Assembly (NCBI RefSeq): GCF_009905375.1
Contig: NC_133657.1
Coordinates: forward strand, 44,876,192 to 44,940,191
Source: Apium graveolens
Taxonomy: Eukaryota; Streptophyta; Magnoliopsida; Apiales; Apiaceae
Reading direction: 5' to 3'
DNA: 64,000 nt
Below, one piece after another: positions 55,849-64,000 of this stretch. How positions within the stretch are numbered: position 1 is the stretch's first letter; each line of letters opens with the position of its first letter. The translations under genes were made by a program, and so were the position numbers. The notes below the pieces were generated by a model. That model made no database searches. It was not told the DNA's origin and worked only from the letters and a program-made list of their open reading frames with translations.

Positions 55849-58800
55849 TCAGTTGTCTTCTCTTCTGACTTCACCTTCTTCTAAATCTTGAAGCAATTCC
55901 TTGTCAAAGACACGATCCTTTTCTGAAGTGAAGCTTGCTGGTCTGACTGGTTGAACTCCAACTGACTTCAGCTTATTCTTGAGTTGATTGTACCTTTTAA
56001 CATTCTTTTCACAATAAGCTTGAATCAAGTCAGCAGCTTGAGTCTTCAACATGGATGAATATCCAGCAGTTCTCAAATGATGTTCCATCCAGACCAGATG
56101 CTTAGCTGAGTAGTCTTTAAGAGATTGTACATCTAGCTGACAGATTTGAAGATAATCAGACTTAAAGAATCTCACTTGATGAGGATTGTTGACCACTTGA
56201 GGACTAGCCCTGCTGGCAAACTCTTTAACCCTTTCTCGAAGAACTTCATTCAATTCTGAGCTTCTTTTGACTTTGTTTAAAAGAACCCAAATCTCTGACA
56301 AAGAACGATTCTCAAATAGATGAAGTGACACCTTGAATGATCCTTCACTCTGACAGTATACAAAAATGCTCATCTCATTTAGGGATCTATCAAAAGCAGC
56401 TGTGATCCTTGAGACTTCAGTCTTGATAGCATTCATGTACATGTCATTGTTAGGATTTGAGATTTCCAGCTTGTCAAGAAGATGTAAGAACTGCCTATCA
56501 TTGTTAGTGCTCAGCTGAGGCATATCAAGTACTCTCCTAGCTTCATCCCATTTTTCACCAATCTTTAGTCTGACATCTCTTCTCCTTTCTTGAGCCTTAA
56601 TGTCATGAAGACGTTGCTTTTGAAGAGTTTCTGTTCTTTGTATGTCTTTCCTCCTGTCAATGATCTGAGAGACCTTCTTGAGTTCAGCTTCTTTTCTTTT
56701 CATCTCTGACTGCTCCTTCTGAAATTCTTTCTCAAACATAGGATCCACTGTATCTTCCTCTTCCCAATCTTCAAAATCACTTTCCTCTTCAGCTTCAAAT
56801 AACCCATCTTTATCTTCCTGAACTGGTTCAGTGGGAATGTCAAAAATATCAAAGTCATCCTGTTCTCCACTGTAGTAGACATCATCAGCCTTTCCTTTGT
56901 TTCCAGCAGAGGTATCTTTTTCTTTCCCTTTGGCACTACTCCCTTTCTTCTCCCCCTTAGTTGAGGGATCCTCTTCTGATCTTCCTTTGGAACCTCCATC
57001 ACCTCCAGAGCCTGATCCTCCACCAGACGGTCCTTCAAAATAAGCTCTTTGTTCTTCATTAGGGCAATGAGAATTCTTGATCATGTAATATAGGTGCTTC
57101 ATCCCTTCATTGAGATGTTCCATGCCCGTCTCTATCTTTAGAAATCTTGAGGAGTCCAGTGAATGATTCATCTCAACGAGGTCTTCAAGAGAAGTCATTC
57201 TTGTGTGTAGAGAGCAGAAGTTGGATATGTCATCAGCTGATAAAGTTGGAGTGTCCTGAATAGAATTGAGCTTTGGTATTACAGTGGTCTTTAGATCTGA
57301 GATGTCATTCCTTATGATTGCAAGCTGATTGTTGACAGAGGTGGAAGAAGAAGACCGTTCAACCACTTGTGCTTTGAATGCTTGAGCTTCAGCTTGGCTT
57401 TTAGCAAGTTCTTCTTTTAGGGCAGCAATCTGAGCTAACAGGTTTACAGTATCAGTGTCTGTGTGTGCTCTCACCTGAATTTCACTCGTGTTTGGTTCAC
57501 TCACCTCACGTGCATGTGTTTCTCTCAATATAATTGCTCGTGAGGAGTCTTCCTGTTGCTGTTCTTCTGTACCTGCATTAAAAATCACCCTAGCCTCTTC
57601 AAGAGAGGTCAGTGGTGGTGCAATGGGAATTCGCGAGTCCCGATCCTCAGTCAATACTATCAAATCTTTTGGAATAGATGTCTGAATTGCTTCAGGGATA
57701 GATTGACCGAGTTGCCCTCCACTTTCTCCAGATAAATCTGCGAGTGGAGAATCCCATAAGGGAGCCAGAGGTGTTGGTTCTGGGAGGGGAGAAAATGACT
57801 CTATTAAAGATGGCGGAGAGTCAGATTTTCCCTCTGAAGCATGTGACTGCTCTTCTGCCATAACTATGGCAGGCACTGTAACCGACTCTACGTGCACTCC
57901 TCGCTGTGTGTCCTGAGTATGATCTGGGGAAGTGTATGGTTCCATTGTGAGTAATGGAATTGTGCTTGACTCAGTACAAGATGCCATGGCCCTATGGCGA
58001 ATTTCAATAGATGCATCCTGTTGAGAGAATGCCTCTAGTAACTGTTCATTGGCCATTTCAAAGTCCATGTCCTGTTGGGAGGACAAGGATGGGCTTTCAG
58101 ATGCCTCAGAATATGTTCTTCTTTTCTTAGGAGGAGGCAGAGCTGAGGGTTCACTCATATTTAACAATGTACTACTTCCTAGTAATCTCCTGGGTAACAT
58201 TTTAGACAGTGGGGGAGAGGTTGAGATAGAATGTGACTCTGTGTTTGGCTCTATAACCTGGGATTGAAGCTGTGGTTCTACAACTTCATGGTCAGCCCTA
58301 TCAACCACTGGGGGTCTTTCAACAGAAGTAGGAAGAGAGTGAGAGTGAGGAATTACTACCTGTAATGGAAGAGCCTGGGTGGCTTGAACCACTGGAGGTT
58401 GAGGTTGCTGTTCATGGCCGGGAAGATTGAAAATAGGTAAAGGAATATAAGTGGCCATGAAAGCAGATACAAGTACTGGAACTTGCATGAATTTGAAGGT
58501 TATGTCTTGGCGAGTGTAAATCTTTTTGCTAACTGGAGGGGGTTCGGTTACTGCAGAGTTAGCAAAAAGGGCTTTGTGTTCAGGTGTGAGTAGATGATCT
58601 GCTATAAGCATGAGAAAACGAGCATAGTAACATGATACCCTACGATTTGTAGAATGATCACGTAAAGCAGAAGTTAGACGTCTCAAGAGAATGGGAAAAA
58701 GTAGTTTGCCAAAATTGATCCTTTGATTGAAAACAACCGCAAGACCAATATACTGCAGAGTGGAAGTGATGTTATGAAAATTGGATTTTGTGCAGTTGGC

Positions 58801-59232
58801 AAACACTTTGGAAAGTGTATCAAAGAAAATATCCCATTCAGACACCAAATTTGATTTAGAAAGTTTGGTTAAATTGATCACCCCCTGATAGTGAATAGCA
58901 TTGAAAAAATTTGTGATATCATTTTCAGAGGGTAAATTACAGAAATTGTCTAGTGGAAAATTTAACGCACGATTGACGACTATTTCATCAACTACATACT
59001 GTGTGTTTGCGACGGTGAATGAAAAAGATTTTGAATCATCGGCCACAGTAGAGGTTGTGCAAATCAGTCTAAGTAGATCGACGTTTAAAATCACATTTGA
59101 TTTAATAGCAGAGCTAACAATCGAATGGTCATTTAAAAATCTAATCCATGGCTTAAATTTTTCAACATCACATTTTTCCGGATTAAAATAACCAACCTGA
59201 TTATGCGCGACAATTTGGAAATTGAGAGCCAT
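55849..59232 (-). CDS. SIRE env-like ORF, 1127 codons, intact
   Basis: Open from ATG at 59232 to the stop at 55849, downstream of pol in sense orientation. The N-terminal 250 residues form a folded-looking region (FKPWIRFLNDHSIVSSAIKS, NFGKLLFPILLRRLTSALRD). A long Pro/Ser/Thr/Gln-rich low-complexity region follows, then a short coiled coil (LLAQIAALKEELAKSQAEAQ), a Gly/Ser-rich patch, a strongly acidic patch and a Lys/Arg/Glu-rich helical region (MKRKEAELKKVSQI), and a C-terminus ending EEGEVRREDN. I see no signal peptide and no clear membrane segment, so the customary env-like label does not show that it is an envelope. The lack of any stop in 3.4 kb suggests recent activity or selection. 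It starts about 1.27 kb after the pol stop, so it would need its own start site, splicing or a subgenomic RNA. Confidence 0.85.
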   Translation of the reverse strand: MALNFQIVAHNQVGYFNPEKCDVEKFKPWIRFLNDHSIVSSAIKSNVILNVDLLRLICTTSTVADDSKSFSFTVANTQYVVDEIVVNRALNFPLDNFCNLPSENDITNFFNAIHYQGVINLTKLSKSNLVSEWDIFFDTLSKVFANCTKSNFHNITSTLQYIGLAVVFNQRINFGKLLFPILLRRLTSALRDHSTNRRVSCYYARFLMLIADHLLTPEHKALFANSAVTEPPPVSKKIYTRQDITFKFMQVPVLVSAFMATYIPLPIFNLPGHEQQPQPPVVQATQALPLQVVIPHSHSLPTSVERPPVVDRADHEVVEPQLQSQVIEPNTESHSISTSPPLSKMLPRRLLGSSTLLNMSEPSALPPPKKRRTYSEASESPSLSSQQDMDFEMANEQLLEAFSQQDASIEIRHRAMASCTESSTIPLLTMEPYTSPDHTQDTQRGVHVESVTVPAIVMAEEQSHASEGKSDSPPSLIESFSPLPEPTPLAPLWDSPLADLSGESGGQLGQSIPEAIQTSIPKDLIVLTEDRDSRIPIAPPLTSLEEARVIFNAGTEEQQQEDSSRAIILRETHAREVSEPNTSEIQVRAHTDTDTVNLLAQIAALKEELAKSQAEAQAFKAQVVERSSSSTSVNNQLAIIRNDISDLKTTVIPKLNSIQDTPTLSADDISNFCSLHTRMTSLEDLVEMNHSLDSSRFLKIETGMEHLNEGMKHLYYMIKNSHCPNEEQRAYFEGPSGGGSGSGGDGGSKGRSEEDPSTKGEKKGSSAKGKEKDTSAGNKGKADDVYYSGEQDDFDIFDIPTEPVQEDKDGLFEAEEESDFEDWEEEDTVDPMFEKEFQKEQSEMKRKEAELKKVSQIIDRRKDIQRTETLQKQRLHDIKAQERRRDVRLKIGEKWDEARRVLDMPQLSTNNDRQFLHLLDKLEISNPNNDMYMNAIKTEVSRITAAFDRSLNEMSIFVYCQSEGSFKVSLHLFENRSLSEIWVLLNKVKRSSELNEVLRERVKEFASRASPQVVNNPHQVRFFKSDYLQICQLDVQSLKDYSAKHLVWMEHHLRTAGYSSMLKTQAADLIQAYCEKNVKRYNQLKNKLKSVGVQPVRPASFTSEKDRVFDKELLQDLEEGEVRREDN

Positions 59233-60499
59233 TTAAAATAATAATAAGACACACGCTTTCAGAATTTTAAGAATAATATTAAGAAAATTCGAATTAATTA
59301 AATTTATTTAATAATTCGAATTAAATTAATTATAATCGAAAAATTTAGACAGAAATGTATCTCGTTAAAATTCCTAACTCACAAACACAGTTTTGAAAGA
59401 CCAAACGACACAAATCAGAAATTAAAATAAGAAATAAAAATGCTCAAAATCAACAAACACAAATCGAAATAAAATATAGATTTAACAAAAATTCAACAGC
59501 ACCTTTGTATGTATATACTTGTATGTATATACCACAAAGTGATGAATTAGTAAGCTGAGTAAAAACTCGAGCAAGGAGAATCAAAACAGATTTGAAGATG
59601 TTTTTGATCGAAGAGAGAGAAGAGAGAGAATGAGGAAACTGTTCGAATTTTTGAAAGAAAAGAAAACTGTTGTGATGGTAAAAAAAACAACAAACGCCTT
59701 TATATAACAGCTGGTATGACAATCCTGGATTGTCATACCGATTGTCATACCAGGCAAAAGAAAGAAAATAACCGAAAAGAATAAGAGTAAAACAAGTGAT
59801 AATATATAACTGGTATGACAATCTGATAGTCATACCGATTGTCATACCAGTATAAAATAAAATAAAATAAATATATATAATGTTTATAACTGGCAAGACA
59901 ATCAATAGTCATACCGATTGTCTTGCCAGTATAAAACTATACTGAAAAACACTGAAATGACAATTATATTCGCAAATGACTTTCAGTAAGACAATTTCAA
60001 TTGTCTTGCCGATTGTCATTCTGGAAATAAAAGGATTTCACACAGAATTAATATGAAAATAAGTATATATATATATAAGTACTGAAATGATTTTCAGCAA
60101 GATAATTTCAATTGTCTTGCCGATTGTCATTTCAGTAGAAAGACACTCAAATATGTACAGAAATTATATAACAAAATATCAAAACTGAAATACAGACCTA
60201 TAATATTTACAGAACCAAAGACAATATATCAGAATTTATTATTTTTTATTCCAAAAATAGATTTCTATTGAATTTTAGCAAATAAAATTCATAGTAAAAT
60301 ATGTTTAGAGGAAATAAAATATTCTGAGATATTTTAAATTAACAAGTAGGGAAAATAAAAATAGATAAGATAATATATATTACATAGAAATAAGCAAGAA
60401 ATATGATAAAATGATAACATAAATTTGCAAATGAATTTTTCATTTATGAAAAATTCATTTGTAAATTCATTCAAGAACAGATCACAGATATTAACTAAA
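59233..60499 (-). other. Spacer between pol and env-like ORF, with hairpin modules
   Basis: Non-coding, very AT-rich. Five hairpin-forming modules lie between 59711 and 60136 (described separately). A minus-strand frame (59905-59450) crosses part of the area but follows the repeats and is probably spurious. The stretch 60430-60470 contains AAATTCATTTGTAAATTCATT and its approximate inverse, another weak dyad. Confidence 0.7.
59711..60136. repeat. Five hairpin modules with matched arms
   Basis: Modules with inverted arms: 59711-59724 / 59740-59753 (14 bp), 59809-59823 / 59837-59851 (15 bp), 59889-59903 / 59916-59930 (15 bp), inner arms AAGACAATT / AATTGTCTT at 59988-59996 / 59999-60007, and ACTGAAATGA / TCATTTCAGT at 60081-60090 / 60127-60136. 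Arms are perfect, although their sequence differs between modules: TATGAC pairs with GTCATA in the first two, CAAGAC with GTCTTG in the third. Related hairpins occur in the 3' LTR. Confidence 0.9.
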
Positions 60500-63400
60500 T
60501 TAATCACTAAAACTATTCAACATGCCCAATTTACCAACTAATCTGGTAAATGTGGATTCGTCAAATGGTTTAGTGAAAATATATGTTATTTGTTCTTCTG
60601 TTGGAACAAAAAATAGTTCAACAGTACCATTCATGACGTGCTCTCTAATAAAATGATACCTGATGTCAATGTGCTTTGTCCTCGAGTGCTGCACAGGGTT
60701 GTTGGTGATGGCTATTGCACTTGTGTTGTCACATAAAATAGGAATCTTGTTCAATACAGAGCCATAGTCTCGTAGTTGGTTCCTAATCCACAAGATCTGA
60801 GCACAGCAGCTTCCAGCAGCAATATATTCAGCCTCGGCCGTTGAGTTGGAAACTCTTTGCTGTTTCTTGCTGTACCAAGAGACTAGCCTGCTTCCTAGGA
60901 ATTGACAACTTCCTGAGGTGCTTTTCCTATCAACAACACTTCCTGCATAATCTGAATCTGTATATCCGACAAGGTTAAAACCAGATTCTTTAGGGTACCA
61001 AATACCTAGATTTGGTGTTCCCTTAAGATATCTTAAGATTCGTTTAACAGCAACGAGACGAATATCTCTAGGATCCGCTTGGAACCTTGCACATAAACAT
61101 GTAGCATACATAATATCTGGTCTACTTGCAGTAAGATAGAGTAACGAGCCAATCATACCTCTGTAGCTTGTGACATCTACCTTAATGGAGTTTTCACATG
61201 GTCCAAGCTTGACAGCTGTAGTTGATGGAGTCCTTGCTGATGCAGAATCCTCTAGATTGTACTTTTTGAGGAGTTCCTTGAGATATTTGGATTGACAAAT
61301 AAATGTTCCATCTAACCTTTGATTTACTTGTAATCCAAGAAAGAACTTCAGCTCTCCCATCATGCTCATTTCAAACTTGCTGTGCATTAACTTAGCAAAT
61401 CTCTTACAGAGATTATCATTAGTAGACCCAAATATTATATCATCCACATAGACTTGGACTAATATAGTATCATTCTTATGTTTTTTAGAAAAGAGAGTTT
61501 TGTCTATGACACCTCTAACAAAGCTATTTTCAATAAGAAATTCAGAGAGAGTGTCATACCATTTTCTTGGAGACTGTTTTAGCCCATAGATAGCCTTGAA
61601 AAGAAAGAAGACAAAATCCAAATGATCTGGATCTTCAAAACCAGGAGGTTGCTCTACATATACCTCTTCATCCAGCTTTCCATTCAGAAAGGCGCTCTTG
61701 ACATCCATTTGATAAACTTTAAAGTTTGAAAATGCTGCGAATGCCAGAAATAACCTGATGGCCTCAAGTCTAGCCACTGGAGCATAGGTTTCATCATAAT
61801 CAATGCCTTCAGCTTGAGAATACCCTTTAGCTACCAGTCTTGCCTTGTTTCTTGTAACCACACCATCTTCATCTAGTTTATTTCTGAATACCCACCTAGT
61901 ACCAACAGCTTTCTTGTGTACAGGCCTAGGTACCAGTTTCCAGACTTGTTGACTTTCAAACTGATTGAGTTCATCTTGCATAGCAATTACCCAATCTGGA
62001 TCAGTCAGTGCTTCTTCAATTTTCTTAGGTTCCATCTCAGAAAGAAATCCTGAGAACAGACACTCATTTTGAGTAGCACGTCTAGTTCTGACTCCAACAT
62101 CTGGATCACCAATAATCAACTCAAAAGGGTGAGCTTTATTCCAGACAGTCTGTCTTGGAAGATTTGATCTTGATGATTCGCCTTGAAATTCATTGTGATG
62201 TTGTGTCCTACTAGATGATCCTTCAGCATCTCCCCCTGAGTTGTTGCCATGTTGACTTGAAGATTCTCCATCAGTAGCAGTGGTATCTCCATTGTTGCCA
62301 AAGTTTCCATCACTATTACCTTGAGTATCATCAGGATTAACAGGTTCTTCACCAGCAACAACCTCAGGTTCTTGACCATGTTCTGATTCTGAATCTGACG
62401 TATCATCAAACTTCAGTTTCTCAGAAGGATCTTCAGTTTGGATACTAGGGAGTTTAGTGTCATCAAATGTAACATTGACACTTTCAGTTACTTTGTGATG
62501 ATCAATGATATACACTCTATATGATCTTCTTCCATATCCAACAAAAATACCCTCATATGCCTTTGCCTCGAACTTACCACGACGATCATCTCCATCCTTG
62601 AGCACGAAGCATCTGGCACCAAATACATGAAAGTATTTGATAGAAGGTTTCTGTTCATTCAAAATCTCATAAGGAGTTTTCATGAAGTCTTTGTTGATTA
62701 GAGTTCGATTCTGAGTATAACATGCAGTATTGACAGCTTCAGCCCAAAAGTACATTGGAAGACCTGATTCACTTAACATCGTTCTTGCAGCTTCAATCAA
62801 TGTACGATTCTTCCTTTCTACCACTCCATTTTGCTGAGGGGTTCTAGGAGTTGAAAATTGTCTGGTAATCCCTTTGTCTGTACAGAATCCATTGAGAAGT
62901 GCATTCTTGAATTCTGTCCCATTATCTGACCTTATTGCTCTAACAGGGACGTTAGAATCTAACTCAATCATCTTGATATGATCAATCACAACTTGTGGTG
63001 TTTCATCCTTAGAGTGAAGAAATAAAACCCACGTATACTTGGAATAGTCATCAACTATCACAAGACAGTAACACTTCTTTGACATAGAAAGGATATTAAC
63101 TGGACCAAATAAATCCATGTGCAATAATTGCAGAACACCAGTTATGGAAGATGTGTCAGTGCCTTTGTGACTTGCTTTCTTTGACTTTCCTTTCTGGCAA
63201 GCCTCACATAGTCCTTCTGGAGAGAATTCCAGCTGAGGCAGACCTCTTACCAATTCTCTTTTGACAAGAGAATTCATTATTTTGAAATTGAGATGGGAAA
63301 GTCTCTTGTGCCATAGCCAACTCTCATCTGACGATGCCTTTGCATAGAAACAATTGACTTCAAGATTGCTTCCAGAGTTCATGTCAGCTACGAACAGATT

Positions 63401-63712
63401 TCCTTTCCAGATTCCCATTAAGGAGGGTTTTTCACTTTTCTTGTGCAGAATCTGACACTTCAGCTTGTCGAATAAAACATTGTAGCCGTTGTCACAGAAA
63501 TGACTAATGCTAAGCAGATTGTGTTCAAGTCCTTGCACAACATATACATTTTCAATGATAACATTTCCAGCTAGCAAACAGCCATATCCCTCCGTTAAAC
63601 CTTTGCTGTTATCTCCAAAGGTAACCACTGGGCCAGCTTTCTCAACCATATTTGATAGCAGGGCTCTATCTCCGGTCATATGTCTTGACGATCCGCTGTC
63701 AAGAATCCACAC
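60500..63712 (-). CDS. pol: SIRE-type pol: protease, integrase, RT, RNase H
   Basis: A 1070-codon open frame; the ATG at 63712 is simply the first in frame, since pol really continues from gag across a TAG. Protease: [10 protein letters not shown] at residues 5-14. Integrase: zinc finger with HKRLSHLNF and CEACQKGK (about 135-175), then catalytic acids in [18 protein letters not shown] and [12 protein letters not shown] (about 195-305). An acidic Ser/Asn-rich linker follows (about 435-530). [34 protein letters not shown] and the catalytic YVDDIIFG (about 755). RNase [19 protein letters not shown] and LCDNTSAI (about 935-1010). All key residues are present. The length is normal for gag-less Copia pol. 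Confidence 0.93.
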   Translation of the reverse strand: MWILDSGSSRHMTGDRALLSNMVEKAGPVVTFGDNSKGLTEGYGCLLAGNVIIENVYVVQGLEHNLLSISHFCDNGYNVLFDKLKCQILHKKSEKPSLMGIWKGNLFVADMNSGSNLEVNCFYAKASSDESWLWHKRLSHLNFKIMNSLVKRELVRGLPQLEFSPEGLCEACQKGKSKKASHKGTDTSSITGVLQLLHMDLFGPVNILSMSKKCYCLVIVDDYSKYTWVLFLHSKDETPQVVIDHIKMIELDSNVPVRAIRSDNGTEFKNALLNGFCTDKGITRQFSTPRTPQQNGVVERKNRTLIEAARTMLSESGLPMYFWAEAVNTACYTQNRTLINKDFMKTPYEILNEQKPSIKYFHVFGARCFVLKDGDDRRGKFEAKAYEGIFVGYGRRSYRVYIIDHHKVTESVNVTFDDTKLPSIQTEDPSEKLKFDDTSDSESEHGQEPEVVAGEEPVNPDDTQGNSDGNFGNNGDTTATDGESSSQHGNNSGGDAEGSSSRTQHHNEFQGESSRSNLPRQTVWNKAHPFELIIGDPDVGVRTRRATQNECLFSGFLSEMEPKKIEEALTDPDWVIAMQDELNQFESQQVWKLVPRPVHKKAVGTRWVFRNKLDEDGVVTRNKARLVAKGYSQAEGIDYDETYAPVARLEAIRLFLAFAAFSNFKVYQMDVKSAFLNGKLDEEVYVEQPPGFEDPDHLDFVFFLFKAIYGLKQSPRKWYDTLSEFLIENSFVRGVIDKTLFSKKHKNDTILVQVYVDDIIFGSTNDNLCKRFAKLMHSKFEMSMMGELKFFLGLQVNQRLDGTFICQSKYLKELLKKYNLEDSASARTPSTTAVKLGPCENSIKVDVTSYRGMIGSLLYLTASRPDIMYATCLCARFQADPRDIRLVAVKRILRYLKGTPNLGIWYPKESGFNLVGYTDSDYAGSVVDRKSTSGSCQFLGSRLVSWYSKKQQRVSNSTAEAEYIAAGSCCAQILWIRNQLRDYGSVLNKIPILCDNTSAIAITNNPVQHSRTKHIDIRYHFIREHVMNGTVELFFVPTEEQITYIFTKPFDESTFTRLVGKLGMLNSFSD

Positions 63713-63724
63713 TACCGGTTGTAC

Positions 63725-64000
63725 CTATTTAATGCCCTCTTTTCTTGACGATGAGGTGCTTGCATTACTAGCCATGAGAGCAAGATTCCCAACTTCTTCA
63801 TCTTCACTGTCAGTATCATCCCAGCTTCTTTCCTTTGCCAGGTACGCCCTTTCAGATTTACTCTTTTGATTAGAATCGTAAGAGTTCTTCCTAGCTTGTT
63901 TTGGCTTCCTGCATTCTGTGGCAAAGTGTCCCAACTCATTACAGTTGAAGCATCGAATGGTGCTTCGATCAACCATCCCTGTTTTATACCCACCACTGCT
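63725..64000 (-). CDS. gag: SIRE-type gag C-terminus, partial
   Basis: Open from the window edge; the frame ends in TAG at 63725-63727. It contains the CCHC zinc knuckle CFNCNELGHFATEC (CX2CX4HX4C), a basic Lys/Arg part and an acidic tail (DDTDSEDEEVG). The frame continues past the TAG straight into the protease (VQPVV, then WILDSG), so gag and pol are in the same frame with one stop between them. The N-terminal capsid part, primer site and 5' LTR lie beyond the window. Confidence 0.88.
   Translation of the reverse strand, partial: SSGGYKTGMVDRSTIRCFNCNELGHFATECRKPKQARKNSYDSNQKSKSERAYLAKERSWDDTDSEDEEVGNLALMASNASTSSSRKEGIK

Larger units (their letters stand above)
54226..64000 (-). mobile_element. 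SIRE/Maximus-type Copia element, right end outside the window
   Basis: Minus-strand order: gag (partial, at the window edge), protease-integrase-RT-RNase H, hairpin spacer, env-like ORF, purine tract and 3' LTR (55586-54226). Integrase before RT makes it Copia; the large extra ORF between RNase H and the LTR and the LTR style point to the SIRE/Maximus group. Two reading frames of 1070 and 1127 codons are unbroken, so this is the youngest element in the window. The bases left of the insertion are ATTAT; the partner duplication lies outside the window. Confidence 0.92.

Noticed and set aside
59450..59905. 151-codon minus-strand frame with hydrophobic stretches near the hairpins
   Set aside because: It runs through the inverted repeats and AT-rich DNA; the hydrophobic residues follow from T-rich codons. 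No family resemblance.

Overview
The window is plant nuclear DNA made almost entirely of LTR retrotransposons. I found no host gene, rRNA, tRNA or CRISPR array. The families are typical of flowering plants: Ty3 elements of the Athila type (env-like ORF, tRNA-Asp-like primer site, LTRs of about 1.45-1.5 kb), the Tat/Retand type (second RNase H, antisense spliced ORF, 3' tandem repeat) and a Tekay/Del-like type (initiator-Met primer site, long LTRs), plus Copia elements of the SIRE/Maximus type (env-like ORF). The species cannot be fixed from the sequence; a dicot with a large, repeat-rich genome is likely.

Left part (1-23875): a nest at least three levels deep. Positions 1-956 look like a fragment of another element and carry ten copies of a CATCCGTCGA-like decamer. 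Athila element A (+) has lost its 5' half and runs from about 957. Its 3' LTR starts at 7293, is split at 7648 by Athila element B (-, 7649-21543), and resumes to 22594. The 3' LTR of B is itself split by a 3.8 kb solo LTR (C, 8837-12644). Another Athila-like LTR fragment follows (22595-23875).

Middle part (23876-49161): a SIRE-type Copia fragment (gag to the start of integrase) is fused at about 26236 to the pol of a Tat-type Ty3 element. Next come a 12-unit, about 72 bp minisatellite and an antisense ORF with two clear GT-AG introns. Athila element D (-), which has lost RT, RNase H and integrase, is inserted into that antisense ORF. A segment of 11.27 kb covering the Copia fragment, the Tat region and the 3' half of D is present twice in direct tandem (about 24071-35338 and 35339-46606), with very few differences. 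Only after copy 2 does D continue into its protease, gag, primer site and a truncated 5' LTR (48801-49161).

Right part (49162-64000): a decayed Tekay/Del-like element (LTR piece, primer site, about 1.9 kb without pol, second LTR piece) is interrupted at 54226 by a young SIRE-type Copia element on the minus strand. That element has a 1361 bp 3' LTR, a purine tract, a 1127-codon env-like ORF, a spacer with five hairpin modules whose arms change together, and an open 1070-codon protease-integrase-RT-RNase H frame. A single TAG separates gag from pol, and the window ends inside gag.

The coding regions work together only as element machinery: gag (particle), protease, RT/RNase H (cDNA synthesis, primed by tRNA and purine tract) and integrase. 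Only the SIRE element at the right looks close to functional. The rest are pseudogenes, but they record insertion, internal deletion, fusion and tandem duplication.
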